Shown here in pieces: positions 62,696-64,000 of a stretch of 64,000 bases of DNA. Origin of the DNA: Streptomyces flavofungini (GTDB lineage Bacteria; Actinomycetota; Actinomycetes; Streptomycetales; Streptomycetaceae); contig NZ_BMVR01000002.1 in the NCBI RefSeq assembly GCF_014650815.1, forward strand, positions 682,001 through 746,000, in the 5' to 3' direction. Each line of letters opens with the position of its first letter. Within the stretch, counting starts at the first letter, position 1. Both the position numbers and the translations under genes were made by a program. The notes under the pieces are model-generated. The model ran no database searches and was not told the DNA's origin. It saw only the letters and a program-made list of their open reading frames with translations.

Positions 62696-62725
62696 ACGCC
62701 CGCGTAAGGGGAGTTACGCGGGCGT
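62696..62725 (-). terminator. Hairpin after the M20 amidohydrolase gene
   Basis: A perfect 12-bp inverted repeat (ACGCCCGCGTAA and complement) with a GGGGAG loop, 53 bases beyond the amidohydrolase stop. It could also be a protein-binding site, as the arms contain TTACGCGGGCGT. Confidence 0.55.
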
Positions 62726-62777
62726 TGATCGGGGTGGCGGCGGGGCCCGGTGGATTTCCGGGCGCCCCGTCGCGCCG

Positions 62778-64000
62778 TCAACTCGGGCGGTTCGCGCCGT
62801 CGATGAGGGCCGCGGCCGTGAAGAGTTCGACGCCCACGGTGATGGCGTGTTCGTCGGCGTCGAAGTCGCCCTGGTGCAGGTCGCGGACGCCGCGCTCGCC
62901 GGGGGTGCGGACGCCGAGCCGCGCCATGGCACCCGGGACGTGCTCCAGGTACCAGGAGAAGTCCTCGCCGCCGAGGCTCTGCTCGGTGTCCTCCACGGAC
63001 GCGGCGCCGCGCCGGGCGGTCATGGCGTCCCTGAGCAGGTCCGTGACCACCGGTTCGTTGACGACGGGCGGGACCCCGCGGACGTAGTTGATCTCGGACT
63101 TGGCGCGGTAGAGGTCGGCGATCTCCTGGATGGCGCCGTGCACCAGGTCGGGCGCCTGCCGCCAGGCCGCGAGGTCGAGGCAGCGGATGGTGCCGGACAG
63201 CTCGGCGTGCTGGGGGATGACGTTGCAGGCGTGGCCCGCCTCGATGCGGCCCCAGGTGACGGCGAGGCCCGAGCGGGCGTCGATGCGGCGGGACACCAGG
63301 GCCGGGACCTCGGTGACGACCTTCGCGGCGGCGGTGACGAGGTCCGTCGTCAGGTGCGGCCGTGCGGTGTGGCCGCCGGGGCCGTCGAGCGAGACCTCCA
63401 GGCGGTCGCAGGCCGAGGTGATCGGCCCGTGCCGCAGGCCGATGCGGCCCGCGTCGACGCGCGGGTCGCAGTGCACGCCGATGATCCGGCCGACGCCGTC
63501 CAGGGCGCCGCACTCGATGGCGTCCGTGGCGCCGCCGGGCAGCACCTCCTCGGCGGGCTGGAAGATCAGCCGCACGGGCTGCGGGAGCAGTCCCTGCTTC
63601 GCGAGCTCGGCGAGCACGAGCCCGGCGCCGAGGACGACGGTCGTGTGCACGTCGTGGCCGCAGGCGTGGGCGCGGTCGGGGACGGTGGAGCGGTAGGGCA
63701 CGCCGGTCTTGGTGTCCGGGATGGGGAGGGCGTCGATGTCGGCGCGGAGGGCGAGGACGGGGCGGGGGCGGGTCGCGGGGGTGGCGCCGGTGCCGGTGCG
63801 CCCCCTGTCTCCTGTGCCCCCTGTACTGGTGCCTCCTGTACCCCCTGGACTGGTGACCCCGATGTCGCAGATGAGCCCGGTGCCGGTGCGCAGGACGCGG
63901 GGTTCGAGCCCCGCTGCCTCAAGCCGGGCCTTCAGTGCCGCGGTGGTGCGGAACTCCTGGTGGCCCAGTTCCGGATGCATATGCAAGTCGCGACGGAAGG
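62778..64000 (-). CDS. M20-family amidohydrolase/peptidase (partial, N-terminus outside window)
   Basis: Zinc or manganese hydrolase of the aminoacylase/IAA-amino-acid hydrolase type. Motifs: RRDLHMHPELGHQEF at the edge, HACGHDVHTT and FQPAEEVLPGG as metal ligands, CNVIPQHAELSGTIR in the dimer domain and GGEDFSWYLEHVPG at the C-terminus. An insert of about 35 Gly/Thr/Arg residues lies between the start of the catalytic domain and VLALRADIDALPI. The gene enters the window from the right, so the start is not seen. The natural substrate (N-acyl amino acid or similar) is not known. Nucleoside genes lie downstream but no shared operator is seen. Confidence 0.92.
   Translation of the reverse strand, partial: FRRDLHMHPELGHQEFRTTAALKARLEAAGLEPRVLRTGTGLICDIGVTSPGGTGGTSTGGTGDRGRTGTGATPATRPRPVLALRADIDALPIPDTKTGVPYRSTVPDRAHACGHDVHTTVVLGAGLVLAELAKQGLLPQPVRLIFQPAEEVLPGGATDAIECGALDGVGRIIGVHCDPRVDAGRIGLRHGPITSACDRLEVSLDGPGGHTARPHLTTDLVTAAAKVVTEVPALVSRRIDARSGLAVTWGRIEAGHACNVIPQHAELSGTIRCLDLAAWRQAPDLVHGAIQEIADLYRAKSEINYVRGVPPVVNEPVVTDLLRDAMTARRGAASVEDTEQSLGGEDFSWYLEHVPGAMARLGVRTPGERGVRDLHQGDFDADEHAITVGVELFTAAALIDGANRPS

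Noticed and set aside
62696..62725. Seventh copy of the nucleoside operator
   Set aside because: The arms TTACGCGGGCGT differ from the ACGCGCGT core, and the position after a stop codon fits a terminator better.

Overview
The window is a very GC-rich stretch of actinomycete chromosome, almost certainly from a Streptomyces. Pointers are the frequent GTG starts, the strong third-position G/C bias, the two-component afsQ1/afsQ2 pair with its divergent sigma factor sigQ, a DasR-like operator in front of a chitinase, an LAXTG sortase substrate, rare TTA codons and the dispersed GC-rich intergenic repeats usual in this genus. The gene order resembles, from memory, the S. coelicolor core segment that runs from hutH through accA2 and deoC to afsQ1/Q2, add, deoA and the BMP lipoproteins. 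No rRNA, tRNA, CRISPR array, integrase or intact transposon was seen.

Layout. 1-9 kb: a truncated L,D-transpeptidase lipoprotein gene, a small LAXTG protein, an APC permease, histidine ammonia-lyase, a GAF-GGDEF protein, an enoyl-CoA hydratase and the class III adenylate cyclase. 9-17 kb: an acyl-CoA carboxylase neighbourhood with biotin ligase, the beta and epsilon subunits, a Maf pyrophosphatase and the biotinylated alpha subunit, plus an FG-GAP secreted protein. 17-27 kb: TetR and DeoR regulators, a flavoprotein quinone reductase, purine nucleoside phosphorylase, a phosphohexomutase, a PIG-V type mannosyltransferase and a PH-domain membrane protein. 27-35 kb: a GH18 chitinase, a flavoprotein with its MarR regulator, and deoC followed by two aldehyde-dehydrogenase-like genes. 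35-46 kb: a NarL-type two-component pair, a secreted lipase-like hydrolase, a uridine kinase, sigQ/afsQ1/afsQ2/lipoprotein, and VanZ and PspC proteins. 46-64 kb: adenosine deaminase, a broken ABC exporter fused to a broken lasso-peptide precursor, a STAS protein, an ECF sigma factor with a SnoaL tail, an MFS/LysR pair, then deoA, cdd, a nucleoside ABC transporter (ATPase and two permeases), two BMP-type binding lipoproteins and a truncated M20 amidohydrolase.

The main theme is nucleoside salvage. Two BMP lipoproteins and the ABC transporter bring nucleosides in. Add, Cdd, the purine nucleoside phosphorylase and DeoA deaminate and split them. The phosphohexomutase may isomerise pentose 1-phosphate, DeoC cleaves deoxyribose 5-phosphate, and the aldehyde dehydrogenases can oxidise the acetaldehyde. 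These loci are spread over 41 kb, yet six of them carry the same palindrome, consensus TCTACGCGCGTAGA, at or inside the promoter. That points to one regulon under one repressor. The other notable item is the remnant of a lasso-peptide locus at 48.3-49.7 kb, where a deletion has joined an exporter gene tail-to-tail with a precursor gene.
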